Part shown: positions 54,133 through 63,524 of the stretch, one piece after another | Numbering within the stretch: the first letter of the stretch is position 1 | Layout of the letters: every line of letters starts with the position of its first letter | Assembly: GCA_910586725.1 (NCBI GenBank) | Contig: CAJUJL010000010.1 | Span: forward strand, 1 to 64,000 | Source of the DNA: an uncultured Lachnospiraceae bacterium | Lineage (GTDB): Bacteria > Bacillota > Clostridia > Lachnospirales > Lachnospiraceae | Length of the DNA: 64,000 nucleotides | Reading direction: 5' to 3' | Notes under the pieces: generated by a model | The model's input: only the letters and a program-made list of their open reading frames with translations | Told to the model about the DNA's origin: nothing | The model's database searches: none | Made by a program: the position numbers and the translations under genes

Positions 54133-55416
54133 TTACTCTTCCAAAAGCTTTTCTATGCTGACAATTTTTACGCAGAGTACAAAAATATTTGCCGCCATTT
54201 CCAAATCTTCAATGCTTGGATACGTCGGCGCAATCCGGATGATGGAATCTTTCGGATCCCTGCCGTATGGGAACGGAGCCCCCGCCGGCGTCATCACAAC
54301 GCCCGCTTTTTTTGCCCGAAGCACAATTTCTTTTGCGCAGCCAGAAAGCGCCTGATAACAGATAAAATAACCTCCCTTGGGGCAGTACCAGTTTCCTGCT
54401 CCAATATCTTCCAGCTCTTCTTTTAAAATGTTTAACACCATTTCAAATTTGGGCCGCAGGATGTCGGCGTGTTTTCTCATATGCTCCGTCATGCCGTGGA
54501 TGTTTTTGAAAAATCTGACATGGCGCAGCTGATTTACTTTATCGTAACCGATGGTCTGAACGACCAGCTGCTTTTTAATGTCCTCCAGATTGTTTGCCGA
54601 AGTCGCAATCGCGGCTACGCCGGAACCCGGAAAACTGATTTTGGACGTGGAACAGAATTTATAGACCAGATCGGGATTTCCGGCGCGTTTGCATTCCGCA
54701 AAAATTTCCACCAGATTGTCCTGATCAATATCGTAAAGATGATGAACGCCGTATGCGTTGTCCCAGTAAATACGGAAATCTTTTGCCGCCGGCTTTAACC
54801 TTGCGAAACGGCGCACCGTTTCATCCGAATAGGTGATTCCCTGCGGATTGGAATATTTCGGCACGCACCAGATTCCTTTGACTGCGGCGTCGTTTGCCAC
54901 CAGCTCTTCTACCATATCCATGTCCGGACCCGTTGGAAGCATCGGTATATTGATCATTTCAATCCCGAAATGCTCCGTAATGGCAAAATGTCTGTCATAT
55001 CCCGGAACGGGGCATAAAAATTTCACCTTGTCCAGCTTGCACCAGGGTGTGCTTCCCATAACGCCGTGCGTCATAGAGCGGGAAATGGTATCGTACATAA
55101 TATTCAAACTGGAATTTCCATAAATAATGATATTATCCGGATGACACTCAATCATATCTCCAATCAGTACCTTTGCTTCGTGGATGCCGTCGAGTACGCC
55201 GTAATTTCTGCAGTCCGTCCCGTCTTCACAGGAGAGATCCTCTCCGCTGTGCAGCACGTCCATCATGCCCATGGAAAGATCCAGCTGCTCCGCAGAAGGC
55301 TTTCCTCTGGACATATCCAGCTGCAGCCCGCGCATCTGATATTTTCTGTACTCCTTTTCCAGATTTTTTTTCTCCTCCAGCAATTCTTCCTTAGTCATTT
55401 CCTGAAATGATTTCAT
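54133..55416 (-). CDS. Class I aminotransferase, aspartate aminotransferase Ic / MocR-like family
   Basis: 427 aa PLP enzyme. MRGLQLDMSRGKPSAEQLDLS near the start, YGNSSLNIMYD, CPVPGYDRHFAI and CVPKYSNPQGITY mark the family; the PLP lysine is in STSKISFPGSG and the carboxylate-binding arginine in IIRIAPTYPS. Homologues of this length act as aspartate or alanine aminotransferases; exact substrate unproven. Starts with GGAGG and overlaps the rarA stop by 4 bp (ATGA), so it is translated together with rarA. Confidence 0.92.
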   Translation of the reverse strand: MKSFQEMTKEELLEEKKNLEKEYRKYQMRGLQLDMSRGKPSAEQLDLSMGMMDVLHSGEDLSCEDGTDCRNYGVLDGIHEAKVLIGDMIECHPDNIIIYGNSSLNIMYDTISRSMTHGVMGSTPWCKLDKVKFLCPVPGYDRHFAITEHFGIEMINIPMLPTGPDMDMVEELVANDAAVKGIWCVPKYSNPQGITYSDETVRRFARLKPAAKDFRIYWDNAYGVHHLYDIDQDNLVEIFAECKRAGNPDLVYKFCSTSKISFPGSGVAAIATSANNLEDIKKQLVVQTIGYDKVNQLRHVRFFKNIHGMTEHMRKHADILRPKFEMVLNILKEELEDIGAGNWYCPKGGYFICYQALSGCAKEIVLRAKKAGVVMTPAGAPFPYGRDPKDSIIRIAPTYPSIEDLEMAANIFVLCVKIVSIEKLLEE

Positions 55417-56744
55417 GTCAATTCCTCCTGATTCTTTATTTTGTCTAAGTATTCCATGACCTGTTTTTCATAGCCGATTCCGGTTGGCTCATAAAATTTT
55501 TCCTCCGTAAGGCCGTCCGGCAAATACTGCTGCCGGACATAGTGCATGGGATAATTATGCGCATATTTATATCCGATTCCCCGCCCCAGCTTTTCGGACG
55601 ATTTGTAATGGGCGTCCTTTAGATGCGGCGGCACCTGTTCTGTCTTTGTCGTTCCAACGGTCTGATACGCTTTGTCAATTGCAAGCAGCGCCGTATTGCT
55701 CTTTGGCGCGGTCGCAATATAAGCCGCGGCCTCCGCCAGAGGAATCCTTGCTTCCGGCAATCCAATCCGTTCCACGGCAAGAGCCGCGGAGACAGCCACG
55801 TTTAACGCGTTTGGATCCGCCATCCCGACGTCCTCCGCAGCGCAGATCATCATACGCCTTGCAATAAATTTCACGTCTTCTCCCGCGTAGAGCATTCTGG
55901 CCAGATAGTAAATGGCCGCGTCCGGGTCGGACCCCCGCATGCTCTTGATAAAAGCCGAAATTACGTCATAATGATTATCTCCGCTTTTATCATATTTTAC
56001 TACTCGTTTCTGGATGCATTCCGACGCAACGTCAAGCGTCACATGAATCGTTCCGTCCTCGCTTCTCTCCGTCGTCAATACGCCAAGCTCAATGGCGTTT
56101 AACGCCGCCCTTGCGTCGCCGTTGCTTATATCCGCCAGAAAATCAATCGCTTCTTCATCGGCCTTTACCTGGTATGCTCCCATGCCTTTTCTCTCATCCG
56201 TAACGGCGCGCTGCAAAAGCATTTTTATATCTTCTTTTGACAGCGGCTTTAACTCAAAAATAATTGACCGGGAAATCAGAGCCGGATTCACTTCGAAATA
56301 GGGGTTTTCTGTCGTCGCCCCCACCAGAATGACCGTGCCGTCCTCCACAAACGGAAGCAAGTAGTCCTGCTGCCCTTTATTGAATCTGTGGATTTCGTCG
56401 ATAAAAAGTATCGTCTTTTTCCCGTACATGCCGCGCAGATCTTTTGCTTTTTTTACCACGTCTTCCATGTCTTTTTTTCCTGCGGAAGTCGCGTTGATCT
56501 GGGTAAATTCCGCGCTCGTCGTATTGGCGATTACTTTTGCGAGCGTCGTTTTCCCAGTTCCCGGCGGGCCGTAAAACAAGACCGAAGAAAGCTTGTCCGC
56601 TTTGATGGCGCGATAGAGCAGCTTATCTTTTCCAATGATATGACGCTGCCCCACGACCTCCTCTAACGCTGCCGGACGCATCCTGGAAGCTAACGGGGAT
56701 TCCTTTTCTTTTTTCTGTTCTCTCACATAATCAAATAAATCCAA
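55413..56744 (-). CDS. rarA: Replication-associated recombination protein A (RarA/MgsA AAA+ ATPase)
   Basis: 443 aa clamp-loader-like ATPase acting at stalled replication forks. VGQRHIIGKDKLL, Walker A GPPGTGKTT, Walker B ILFIDEIHRFNKGQQD, sensor GATTENPYFEVNPALISRS, and the C-terminal tetramerisation domain ending in YLPDGL and FYEPT. The start is a TTG at 56744: GGAG lies nine bases before it and the product begins MDLFDY, as in homologues. The ATG at 56753 touches the GGAG and is unlikely. Confidence 0.94.
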   Translation of the reverse strand: MDLFDYVREQKKEKESPLASRMRPAALEEVVGQRHIIGKDKLLYRAIKADKLSSVLFYGPPGTGKTTLAKVIANTTSAEFTQINATSAGKKDMEDVVKKAKDLRGMYGKKTILFIDEIHRFNKGQQDYLLPFVEDGTVILVGATTENPYFEVNPALISRSIIFELKPLSKEDIKMLLQRAVTDERKGMGAYQVKADEEAIDFLADISNGDARAALNAIELGVLTTERSEDGTIHVTLDVASECIQKRVVKYDKSGDNHYDVISAFIKSMRGSDPDAAIYYLARMLYAGEDVKFIARRMMICAAEDVGMADPNALNVAVSAALAVERIGLPEARIPLAEAAAYIATAPKSNTALLAIDKAYQTVGTTKTEQVPPHLKDAHYKSSEKLGRGIGYKYAHNYPMHYVRQQYLPDGLTEEKFYEPTGIGYEKQVMEYLDKIKNQEELT

Positions 56745-56887
56745 ATTTTTCATCTCCTGTATTTTAAGATACATGAATTTGCGCTATTTTACAAGTTTAA
56801 AATAGATGTATCGTCTGTTTCCTGACCGGTTCGGCGTATTGATATTTCCAATGGAAGAACGATGGGAGAACATAGCATAGCAGTTCG

Positions 56888-56926
56888 AAAAAACGGTACA
56901 GCCCTTGCAATATCAAGGCTATACCG
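56888..56926 (-). terminator. Terminator of the Rpn-type nuclease gene
   Basis: CGGTATAGCCTTG and GCAAGGGCTGTACCG arms followed by six T on the minus strand, 68 bases after the stop. The region 56754-56994 holds nothing else I recognise. Confidence 0.82.
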
Positions 56927-56994
56927 CCTAATCTGAAATTAACCCTTGTTTTATCAGAGCTTCGCAGAATATACGAAAAGATATATGCACACGT

Positions 56995-57783
56995 CTATAC
57001 GGGTTGCAATTCTTTTTCCAATTCTAACACCTGCTCAAGAGCTAGTCCGGAATACAAAGCAATTTCCTTTGAAGACAATTTCCCTGCCTCTATCATTCTT
57101 AATGCAGATTGTCTTTTTTCCTGTTCTACACCCTGCTCATATTTCTCCTGATAATTCATCTGCAAAGTCATATAATCCAACCTCCATTTCTCATTCTTTC
57201 TGACAGACTGTACCGCCTCATCTAATTCTCTGGTAAAGTCATCCTTCGGCTCTTTACCGTCAATATAATCAAGCAGCTTTTTCATTTTCGGCGTAATATC
57301 GTCCATTGTACCCTTAGTATTTAAAATAATCTTCGTTGTATCATCTCCAAGACTTAAATCTGAATTTTGAATACAGCGATTTTCAAAAGTATAGATGTGC
57401 CTTCCCTCGCCAAACAAATCAAAAGTACATACAAAAATAACAAAACTTCGTTTCAAATCTTTGTAATTATCCCCTTTTTCCAAGATATTCAAGTCTATCA
57501 TTCCCTGGTAATACCTTGTTCGCTTGGCAAGATTTCTATTTTCTGTTGTCTGCATTTCAATATTATAAACGGTTTCTTTTCCATCCTCTACATATATATC
57601 TAAGCGTACGCTTTTCGCATCTGCGGTAATATCTATTGTTTCCTGAGACTTCGGATATTCAATACGGAATATCTTGATGGCGAGTATCCGTTCTAAAAAA
57701 GGTTTGCAAAATTTCGGATTTCTCATGATGACACTAAACATAAAATCATCCTTGATTTGCAGTTCCTCAAAAATCTTCTCCAC
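56995..57783 (-). CDS. Rpn-family recombination-promoting nuclease / PD-(D/E)XK transposase-like protein
   Basis: 262 aa. The nuclease core is RLDIYVEDGKETVYNIEMQ, giving the D-x-(E)xQ variant of the PD-(D/E)XK active site found in Rpn (YhgA-like) proteins. N-terminal IKDDFMFSVIMRNPKFCKPFLERIL and the C-terminal KYEQGVEQEKRQSALRMIEAGKLS fit the same family. A GTG start at 57783 with AGGGG is chosen because the promoter lies just upstream and downstream of the alternative ATG at 57939. Such genes are scattered, often multicopy, and promote DNA rearrangement or serve in phage defence; no terminal inverted repeats were found. Confidence 0.88.
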   Translation of the reverse strand: MEKIFEELQIKDDFMFSVIMRNPKFCKPFLERILAIKIFRIEYPKSQETIDITADAKSVRLDIYVEDGKETVYNIEMQTTENRNLAKRTRYYQGMIDLNILEKGDNYKDLKRSFVIFVCTFDLFGEGRHIYTFENRCIQNSDLSLGDDTTKIILNTKGTMDDITPKMKKLLDYIDGKEPKDDFTRELDEAVQSVRKNEKWRLDYMTLQMNYQEKYEQGVEQEKRQSALRMIEAGKLSSKEIALYSGLALEQVLELEKELQPV

Positions 57784-57807
57784 GATAACAATTCCCCTTT
57801 TCTTTCT

Positions 57808-57836
57808 ATTATAATATGTGCCGGTGCAGTTGACAA
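57808..57836 (-). promoter_or_regulatory. Promoter of the Rpn-type gene
   Basis: TTGTCA (57831-57836) and TATAAT (57808-57813), spacer 17 bp; start predicted near 57801, supporting the GTG at 57783. Confidence 0.75.
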
Positions 57837-57892
57837 GGGCTGCTATTATCACTATATAAATTCTTGTATAAATTTTAACAATTTTCTGGAGT

Positions 57893-58789
57893 TTATTTTC
57901 TTTGTATGTTTGCCCGATGCTGAGACGGCGTGCATCCATAGACTTGCCGAAACGCCCGCGAAAAATAGCTCATTTCTAAAAAGCCGCACCGCCCGCCGAT
58001 GTCAGAAACCGGATCTTTTGTATTTTCCAGCAATTCGGCCGCGCACTGCAGACGATAGCTTTTCAGGTAAGCAATCGGCGTTACGCCTATCGTATTTCGA
58101 AAACAGCGCATGCACTCGCTCTCGCTGACGGAAACGCTTTCTGCAATCTGACGGACGCTAAGCGCTTCGTCAAAATGTTCCTGAATATATTTTAACATGA
58201 TTTTCATGCGTTCATTTTGGCGAAGCGCTTTTTCTGACAGTCCGCTCTTTTTTCCGGACTGCTGCTTAAGCGTTAAAGACAGGCAGCGGGACAATGCGTT
58301 TCTGGCCACAATTTCATAGTCTTCTTTTTCCATGGCGCATGCTTCCCACACTGTCTGAATATGGGAAATCATCTCTTTTTGCCAGGGCGTGGACGGATCC
58401 AGATATATTCCGGAGATAGCGCGATTGGAAATCACGGGCAGAACATATTTCTGCCAGAATACGCTGTCCATACTGCCGCCGACTAACCGGGGATGAAACA
58501 CAATGGAACGCTCTTCTATTTCCACTTTGGATGCTTTTTCCACGGCATGCAAAACTCCTGCGTTGATAAAACAGCCGCCTCCCTCCGTCACTTCCCGCTT
58601 TTCGGATCCAATTTGTATCAGAACGCTGCCCTTTTTTACAAAAATGACTTCCAGCTCATCGTGCCAGTGCCAGGGGACGGGAACCGTCCCCGTATGATTC
58701 ACATAGCACGCCACGGGAAACGCAAACGAGCCATGCTCCTTGATTTCTCTTTTCTTTTCATCTGTTATGCAGTCGCACAATCCAATCAT
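57893..58789 (-). CDS. AraC-family transcriptional regulator
   Basis: 298 aa. N-terminal cupin ligand domain with HWHDELEVIFVKKGSV and HAVEK; C-terminal double helix-turn-helix with ALSVRQIAESVSVSESECMRCFR and DPVSDIGGRCGFLEMSYFSRAFRQVYGCTP. The ligand is unknown. Start at the ATG 58789 with AAGGAG. It is divergent from a MATE transporter gene across 142 bases, which it probably controls. Confidence 0.93.
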   Translation of the reverse strand: MIGLCDCITDEKKREIKEHGSFAFPVACYVNHTGTVPVPWHWHDELEVIFVKKGSVLIQIGSEKREVTEGGGCFINAGVLHAVEKASKVEIEERSIVFHPRLVGGSMDSVFWQKYVLPVISNRAISGIYLDPSTPWQKEMISHIQTVWEACAMEKEDYEIVARNALSRCLSLTLKQQSGKKSGLSEKALRQNERMKIMLKYIQEHFDEALSVRQIAESVSVSESECMRCFRNTIGVTPIAYLKSYRLQCAAELLENTKDPVSDIGGRCGFLEMSYFSRAFRQVYGCTPSQHRANIQRK

Positions 58790-58830
58790 ATTGTCTCCTT
58801 TCCACATTTACTTCATGACTGTTTTGTACT

Positions 58831-58879
58831 ATTATATGACAAAATAATTCTAAAAACCAGCCCTATATGATGATATAAT
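58831..58879. promoter_or_regulatory. Divergent -10 boxes between araC and MATE genes
   Basis: TATAAT on the minus strand (58831-58836) faces araC, and TATAAT on the plus strand (58874-58879) faces the MATE gene. Neither has a good -35, as expected for activator-dependent promoters. Confidence 0.5.
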
Positions 58880-58931
58880 CCCATTCAAAGCCGCCAAACA
58901 GAAACCGAAGCAAAGGAAAGGAGATTCTGCC

Positions 58932-60284
58932 ATGAATCGGGAATTTTACAAAAAACTACTATGCCTTGTACTTCCAATCGCATTCCAGCAGTTTATGCTC
59001 TCGCTTGTCAGCGCGTCCGACGCCCTGATGCTTGGGATGATAAGCCAGGACGCTCTGGCGGCCGTATCTCTGGCCGGACAGATTACATTTGTATTCAACT
59101 TGTTTCTGTCGGCATTTTCTATGGGAACAAGCATGCTGGCCGCGCAGTATTGGGGCAAAAAAGACTATTTGTCTCTGGAAAAAATACTCGCGTTTGTACT
59201 TCGCGCCTCTCTGGCCGTTTCGTTTCTGTTTTTCGCGGGAACGCTGCTGATTCCAAGACATCTGATGTATATTTTTACATCCGATCCGGCGCTTATAAAC
59301 GCAGGCGTTTCCTATTTACAGGCGTCTTCCGTTTCGTTTCTGATGTGCGGAATTTCACAGATTTATCTCTGTATGATGAAAAACAGCGGCCGCGCCATAA
59401 AAAGCGCCGTCATCAGCTCAACAGCCGTTGTTTTAAATATCATCTTAAACGCCGTATTTATTTTTGGCCTGGGAGCCATCCCCGCCATGGGAATCGCCGG
59501 AGCCGCTTTTGCAACGGTCATTGCCCGAACTGTCGAAACCGCCTGGTCGGTCATGGATTCTTCCAGAGAAAACAGCATTCGGCTCAACCTCCGCTTTTTC
59601 ATCCATACGGACAAAGTTCTGGAAAAAACCTACTGGAAACACTCCCTGCCGATTCTTGGCAACCAGCTTGCCTGGGGATGCGGTTTTACAATGTATTCCG
59701 TAGTGATGGGACATATGGGAAGCGACGCCGTAGCGGCCAATTCCATCGCCAATATCACCAAAAGCCTGATGGTGTGCTTCTGTCTTGGCGTTGCAAACGG
59801 CGGCAGCATCATCGTGGGAAATGAGCTTGGAGCCGGAAACCTTGCGCTTGCAAAAGAATACGGCAGAAAACTCTGCCGCATGTCCGTTCTCTCCGGCGTC
59901 GTATCCGGAGGTCTCCTGTTGGCATTCTCGCCTTTGATTCTGCATTTTACTTCGCTGAACAGCCAGGCGGAAGAATACTTAAAATGGATGTTTTGGATTT
60001 GTTCTTATTATTTAATCGGAAAATCAATCAATTCGACAACGATTGGCGGCATTTTCAGCGCAGGAGGAGACACGCGCTTTGGCCTGATATGCGATGCCAT
60101 AACGCTTTGGTGCATTACGGTTCCTTTGGGCTGCATCGCCGCTTTCGTTTTAAACTGGCCGGTGCTGGCCGTATACTTTGTCCTGAATTTAGATGAAATT
60201 GTAAAGCTTCCGGTCGTGTACAAACATTATAAAGAATACCTCTGGGTCAAAGATCTGACCTGCAAAAAAACCGTGCGGTGTTAG
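58932..60284 (+). CDS. MATE-family efflux transporter
   Basis: 450 aa with twelve predicted hydrophobic helices in two halves. LPIAFQQFMLSLVSASDALMLG in the first helix and LPILGNQLAWGCGFTMYSVVMG at the start of the second half are the equivalent MATE elements. These proteins expel cationic drugs or metabolites in exchange for Na+ or H+. AAAGGAG precedes the ATG by 8 bases. Divergent AraC-type regulator upstream; it converges on licT with only 4 bases between. Confidence 0.93.
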   Translation: MNREFYKKLLCLVLPIAFQQFMLSLVSASDALMLGMISQDALAAVSLAGQITFVFNLFLSAFSMGTSMLAAQYWGKKDYLSLEKILAFVLRASLAVSFLFFAGTLLIPRHLMYIFTSDPALINAGVSYLQASSVSFLMCGISQIYLCMMKNSGRAIKSAVISSTAVVLNIILNAVFIFGLGAIPAMGIAGAAFATVIARTVETAWSVMDSSRENSIRLNLRFFIHTDKVLEKTYWKHSLPILGNQLAWGCGFTMYSVVMGHMGSDAVAANSIANITKSLMVCFCLGVANGGSIIVGNELGAGNLALAKEYGRKLCRMSVLSGVVSGGLLLAFSPLILHFTSLNSQAEEYLKWMFWICSYYLIGKSINSTTIGGIFSAGGDTRFGLICDAITLWCITVPLGCIAAFVLNWPVLAVYFVLNLDEIVKLPVVYKHYKEYLWVKDLTCKKTVRC

Positions 60285-60288
60285 CGTA

Positions 60289-61113
60289 TCACTCTTCGGA
60301 AACCCGCTGGATATGCATGGCCAGATACCCGACTTCCACTTCGTCCAAAGGCTTTTTTAAATATTTTTCCAAATGCCCGCAAACGACGGAGGCCAGCCGA
60401 AAGGCCTCCGGGTATTTCACGGACATATAGTCGTTCATATTTAAATTCAGTTTTTCGCCCTTAACCGCCCGGGCGGCCATATAGCGGACGTGGTTCATCA
60501 AACGGTTATAGGAAAGAGACATCACATCAATGGACGCGCCCGTTTCCTCCTCTACCATCTGAATGCACTCCCGGACGGTGCGGGCAATCTGCATAGAAAG
60601 CGCCACGTTTTCATCCTCAATGGCCGAATGGATATGGAGCGCGATGTAGCCGACTTCATGCTCGTCAATTTCTACGCTAAGCCGTTCCTTTAAAATGGGA
60701 CAGATAAGCTGCGCCGTCTTATATTCCATATGAAACAGCGCGCGGATGTCCTCCGTCAGCGGATTGCTGATCTGCTCCTGATTTTGAATCCGCTTTACTG
60801 CAAATGCAATATGATCCGCCATAGGAAAAAGGATTGCCCAGTCAATTTTTCCGAAAATCCTTTCAGCCTCTTTTAGAATCTGCTGTGTGATTTCCAGAAA
60901 AACGGGATCGATGCTTTTGACAAGATCAAGCGCCAGGCCGCGCTGCGTTTTTTCCTGAAGCGAATAGATAGTTCCGTTCTCCGGAACTTCAATCCGCTCG
61001 CTGACTTTTCTCCCAAAGCCGATTCCTTTTGCAATCAGAAGATACGCCTGATTATCTTCCATTCCGATCCCAATTACCGTATTGTGGTTTAACACCTTTT
61101 TCACTCTGAACAT
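60289..61113 (-). CDS. licT: BglG/LicT/GlcT-family transcription antiterminator
   Basis: 274 aa. N-terminal RNA-binding CAT domain (about 1-55, RVKKVLNHNTVIGI), then two PRD domains with regulatory histidines in ADHIAF, EVGYIALHIHSA, MNHVRYMAARA and EVGYLAMHIQR. Phosphorylation of these sites by PTS proteins sets RNA-binding activity. It lies 27 bp downstream of ptsG, whose leader contains the RAT/terminator it should bind, so the operon is self-inducing when its sugar is present. Could equally be called glcT. Confidence 0.93.
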   Translation of the reverse strand: MFRVKKVLNHNTVIGIGMEDNQAYLLIAKGIGFGRKVSERIEVPENGTIYSLQEKTQRGLALDLVKSIDPVFLEITQQILKEAERIFGKIDWAILFPMADHIAFAVKRIQNQEQISNPLTEDIRALFHMEYKTAQLICPILKERLSVEIDEHEVGYIALHIHSAIEDENVALSMQIARTVRECIQMVEEETGASIDVMSLSYNRLMNHVRYMAARAVKGEKLNLNMNDYMSVKYPEAFRLASVVCGHLEKYLKKPLDEVEVGYLAMHIQRVSEE

Positions 61114-61140
61114 ATTCCAAATCCCCCGCAGATCTATTTC

Positions 61141-63288
61141 TTATTCATACGTATCCACTGCAAATAACGCTTCTCCGGCCCGGATAGCCCCGCTCTTTAA
61201 CAGACGCACCTTCTGTTTGTCGGTAAGTTCCGTACAAAGCACCGGAGACGCCAGAGACGGCGCGTTCTTTTGAATAAAATCCAAATCCAGCTTCATCAGC
61301 GCATCGCCTTTACGGACTTTATCTCCGTCTTTGACAAATACTTCAAAGCCCTGTCCGCTCAAATTCACCGTATCAATCCCCATATGCAGCAAAAGAGTCG
61401 TTCCGGACGCCGTTTCAAACCCAATGGCGTGTTTTGTCTCAAATACAAAGCAGACTTCCCCATCCTCCGGCGCATACACCGTATCTTCTTTTGGTATAAC
61501 CATCGCTCCGTCGCCCATCATCCGGCCGGCAAACGCTTCGTCCGGCGCTTCTGAAATATCGGCGGCCGTACCGCTTACCGGGCTGCAAATCAGCTCTGTC
61601 TTTATCACTTTTCCCACAGGCGCTTCTTCTTTTTGCGCATCGTCCGCTTCTTTTTTGCTCTCTGTGGGAACGTATTCCTCATCGGAAGCTGTCTCCAGAT
61701 AGTCTTCCAGATTTGATTTAATCACCGTAACGCGCGGTCCGTAAATCACCTGTACGCCGTTTCCTTTGTGTACGACGCCGGACGCTCCGGTCGACTTTAA
61801 CAGGCCGTCGTCTACCAGAGACGACTGATGCACCGTAGCGCGCAGTCTTGTTGCGCAGCAGTCTACGTCCGATATGTTTTTCTTTCCTCCAAGGCCCCGG
61901 CAAATCGCCGCAGACAACGCGTCTTCCTCCGACAGCGCGCCGCCGTCTGCTCCCGCCGCTCCCTGTTTGCGTGCGTCCACGTCGCTTCTTCGGTAAAGCT
62001 TGACTTCTTCACTGTCGTCCCGTCCAGGCGTTTTTAAATCCATCTTTTTAATGATAAATGAGAACAGGAAATAATAGACCGCAAAATAAACAAGGCCTAC
62101 CGGAATAACCCAAATCCAGTTCGTCTTTGCGTTTCCCTGAAGAATGCCAAACAGCGACAAGTCAATCAGGCCGCCGGAAAACGTCATGCCCACGCCTACG
62201 CCGAACACATGCATCAGCATATAGGCGAGTCCCGCAAAGACACAGTGAATTGCGTACAAAAGCGGAGCCACGAACAAAAATGTAAACTCCAGGGGCTCGG
62301 TAATTCCGGTTACCATAGACGTCAGCGCCGCCGACATCAAAAGTCCGGCCACAGCCTTTTTCTTCTCCGGTTTTGCCACCTGATACATCGCAAGCGCAGC
62401 TCCCGGCAGACCAAAAATCATAAGCGGGAATTTTCCTGCCATAAATCTCGTTGCCGACACCGCAAAACGCTCTACCGTAGGATCCCCAAGCTGGGCAAAA
62501 AAGATGTTCTGCGCGCCTTCGATTAACTGTCCTCCCACTTCCATCGTGCCGCCAAGGGCCGTCTGCCAGAATGGAAGATAAAATACATGGTGCAGTCCAA
62601 ACGGAATCAGCGCACGCTCCATCAGTCCGTACACCCATGTCCCCGCATAGCCCGACTGCAGCACAACGCCTCCTATCGCGTAAATTCCCTGCTGGATCAC
62701 AGGCCAGATAAAAAACATCAAAATGCCGATGACCGTATAGGCCAAGCCGCAGACAATTGGCACAAACCTTGTGCCGCCGAAGAACGAAAGCACCTGCGGC
62801 AGTTCAATTTTATAAAACCGATTGTGCAGAGCGGCAACGCCAAGCCCTACGATAATGCCTCCGAACACGCCCATCTGAAGCGACGTAATGCCGACTACGG
62901 AAGTCGTCGCTCCCTCAAGCATAGCCTCCGGGCCACCGTTATTTACAATCATCGCCCCTATGGACGCATGCATAATGAAAAAAGCAATTGCAGCAGAAAG
63001 CGCCGCTACTTCTTTTTCTTTTTTCGCCATGCCAATGGCAACGCCCATGGCAAAGATAATGGGCAGGTTTCCAAATACAATGTCGCCCGCCGCGCTCATA
63101 ACCTGCAGTATGGCGTTTAACACAGTGCCGGGCCCCATCACACCCATCAGTCCGTACGCCTCTAACATCGTTTCATTTGTAAATGAACCTCCTACGCCAA
63201 GCAGAAGGCCTGCCACCGGCAGAATTGCGATTGGCAGCATAAAGGATCTTCCCACACGCTGCAGTACTCCGAAAATTTTGTCTTTCAT
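61141..63288 (-). CDS. ptsG: PTS glucose/N-acetylglucosamine-type EIICBA transporter
   Basis: 715 aa. EIIC membrane domain (about 1-415, ten hydrophobic helices, GITEPLEFTFLFVAP), EIIB domain with its phosphocysteine in VDCCATRLRATV (about 475), and EIIA with SPVSGTA, ETKHAIG and LLHMGIDTVNLSG (active-site His). It imports and phosphorylates a hexose, most likely glucose. Domain order C-B-A is the usual PtsG order. AGGAGGG site 6 bases before ATG. Upstream is a conditional terminator with a RAT sequence. Confidence 0.94.
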   Translation of the reverse strand: MKDKIFGVLQRVGRSFMLPIAILPVAGLLLGVGGSFTNETMLEAYGLMGVMGPGTVLNAILQVMSAAGDIVFGNLPIIFAMGVAIGMAKKEKEVAALSAAIAFFIMHASIGAMIVNNGGPEAMLEGATTSVVGITSLQMGVFGGIIVGLGVAALHNRFYKIELPQVLSFFGGTRFVPIVCGLAYTVIGILMFFIWPVIQQGIYAIGGVVLQSGYAGTWVYGLMERALIPFGLHHVFYLPFWQTALGGTMEVGGQLIEGAQNIFFAQLGDPTVERFAVSATRFMAGKFPLMIFGLPGAALAMYQVAKPEKKKAVAGLLMSAALTSMVTGITEPLEFTFLFVAPLLYAIHCVFAGLAYMLMHVFGVGVGMTFSGGLIDLSLFGILQGNAKTNWIWVIPVGLVYFAVYYFLFSFIIKKMDLKTPGRDDSEEVKLYRRSDVDARKQGAAGADGGALSEEDALSAAICRGLGGKKNISDVDCCATRLRATVHQSSLVDDGLLKSTGASGVVHKGNGVQVIYGPRVTVIKSNLEDYLETASDEEYVPTESKKEADDAQKEEAPVGKVIKTELICSPVSGTAADISEAPDEAFAGRMMGDGAMVIPKEDTVYAPEDGEVCFVFETKHAIGFETASGTTLLLHMGIDTVNLSGQGFEVFVKDGDKVRKGDALMKLDLDFIQKNAPSLASPVLCTELTDKQKVRLLKSGAIRAGEALFAVDTYE

Positions 63289-63379
63289 GACTTTCCCTCC
63301 TGATTTTTTATTTTAGATGTTTCTGTATGAAAATGCTCTTTTCTTGCTTTGGGAGGGTATTTCGTACTTATCATGACGC

Positions 63380-63452
63380 AAAAAAGGCATTAACATACAT
63401 AAACATCCTTGAAATTTATGTATAGTTAATGCCTGCTTACCAGTTACACACT
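63380..63452 (-). promoter_or_regulatory. RAT antiterminator site and conditional terminator of ptsG
   Basis: On the minus strand ACTGGTAAGCAGGCA (within 63422-63452) matches the core of LicT/SacY-type ribonucleic antiterminator sites. Its 3' end overlaps the left arm of a long terminator (GGCATTAAC...GTTAATGCC, about 18 bp, then TTTTTT; 63380-63433). Binding of the PRD protein encoded downstream would prevent the terminator from forming. Confidence 0.85.
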
Positions 63453-63524
63453 ATATCATATGCAAAAAATAACACAAAAAACCTTTTTTGTCAAGAAAAT
63501 ATCTGCCGGATATGCGCATCATTT

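Noticed and set aside
57784..57939. Longer N-terminus for the Rpn-type protein (ATG at 57939)
   Set aside because: The extension would begin upstream of the consensus promoter at 57808-57836 and lacks a ribosome binding site.
58961..59824. 287-codon plus-strand frame overlapping the MATE gene
   Set aside because: It is a frame shadow of the MATE gene with Arg/His/Tyr-rich unnatural composition and no membrane helices.
63450..63477. TTGTGT-16-TATAGT as ptsG promoter
   Set aside because: It would start transcription inside the RAT sequence, which must be in the transcript; the true promoter probably lies slightly further upstream and I could not define it.
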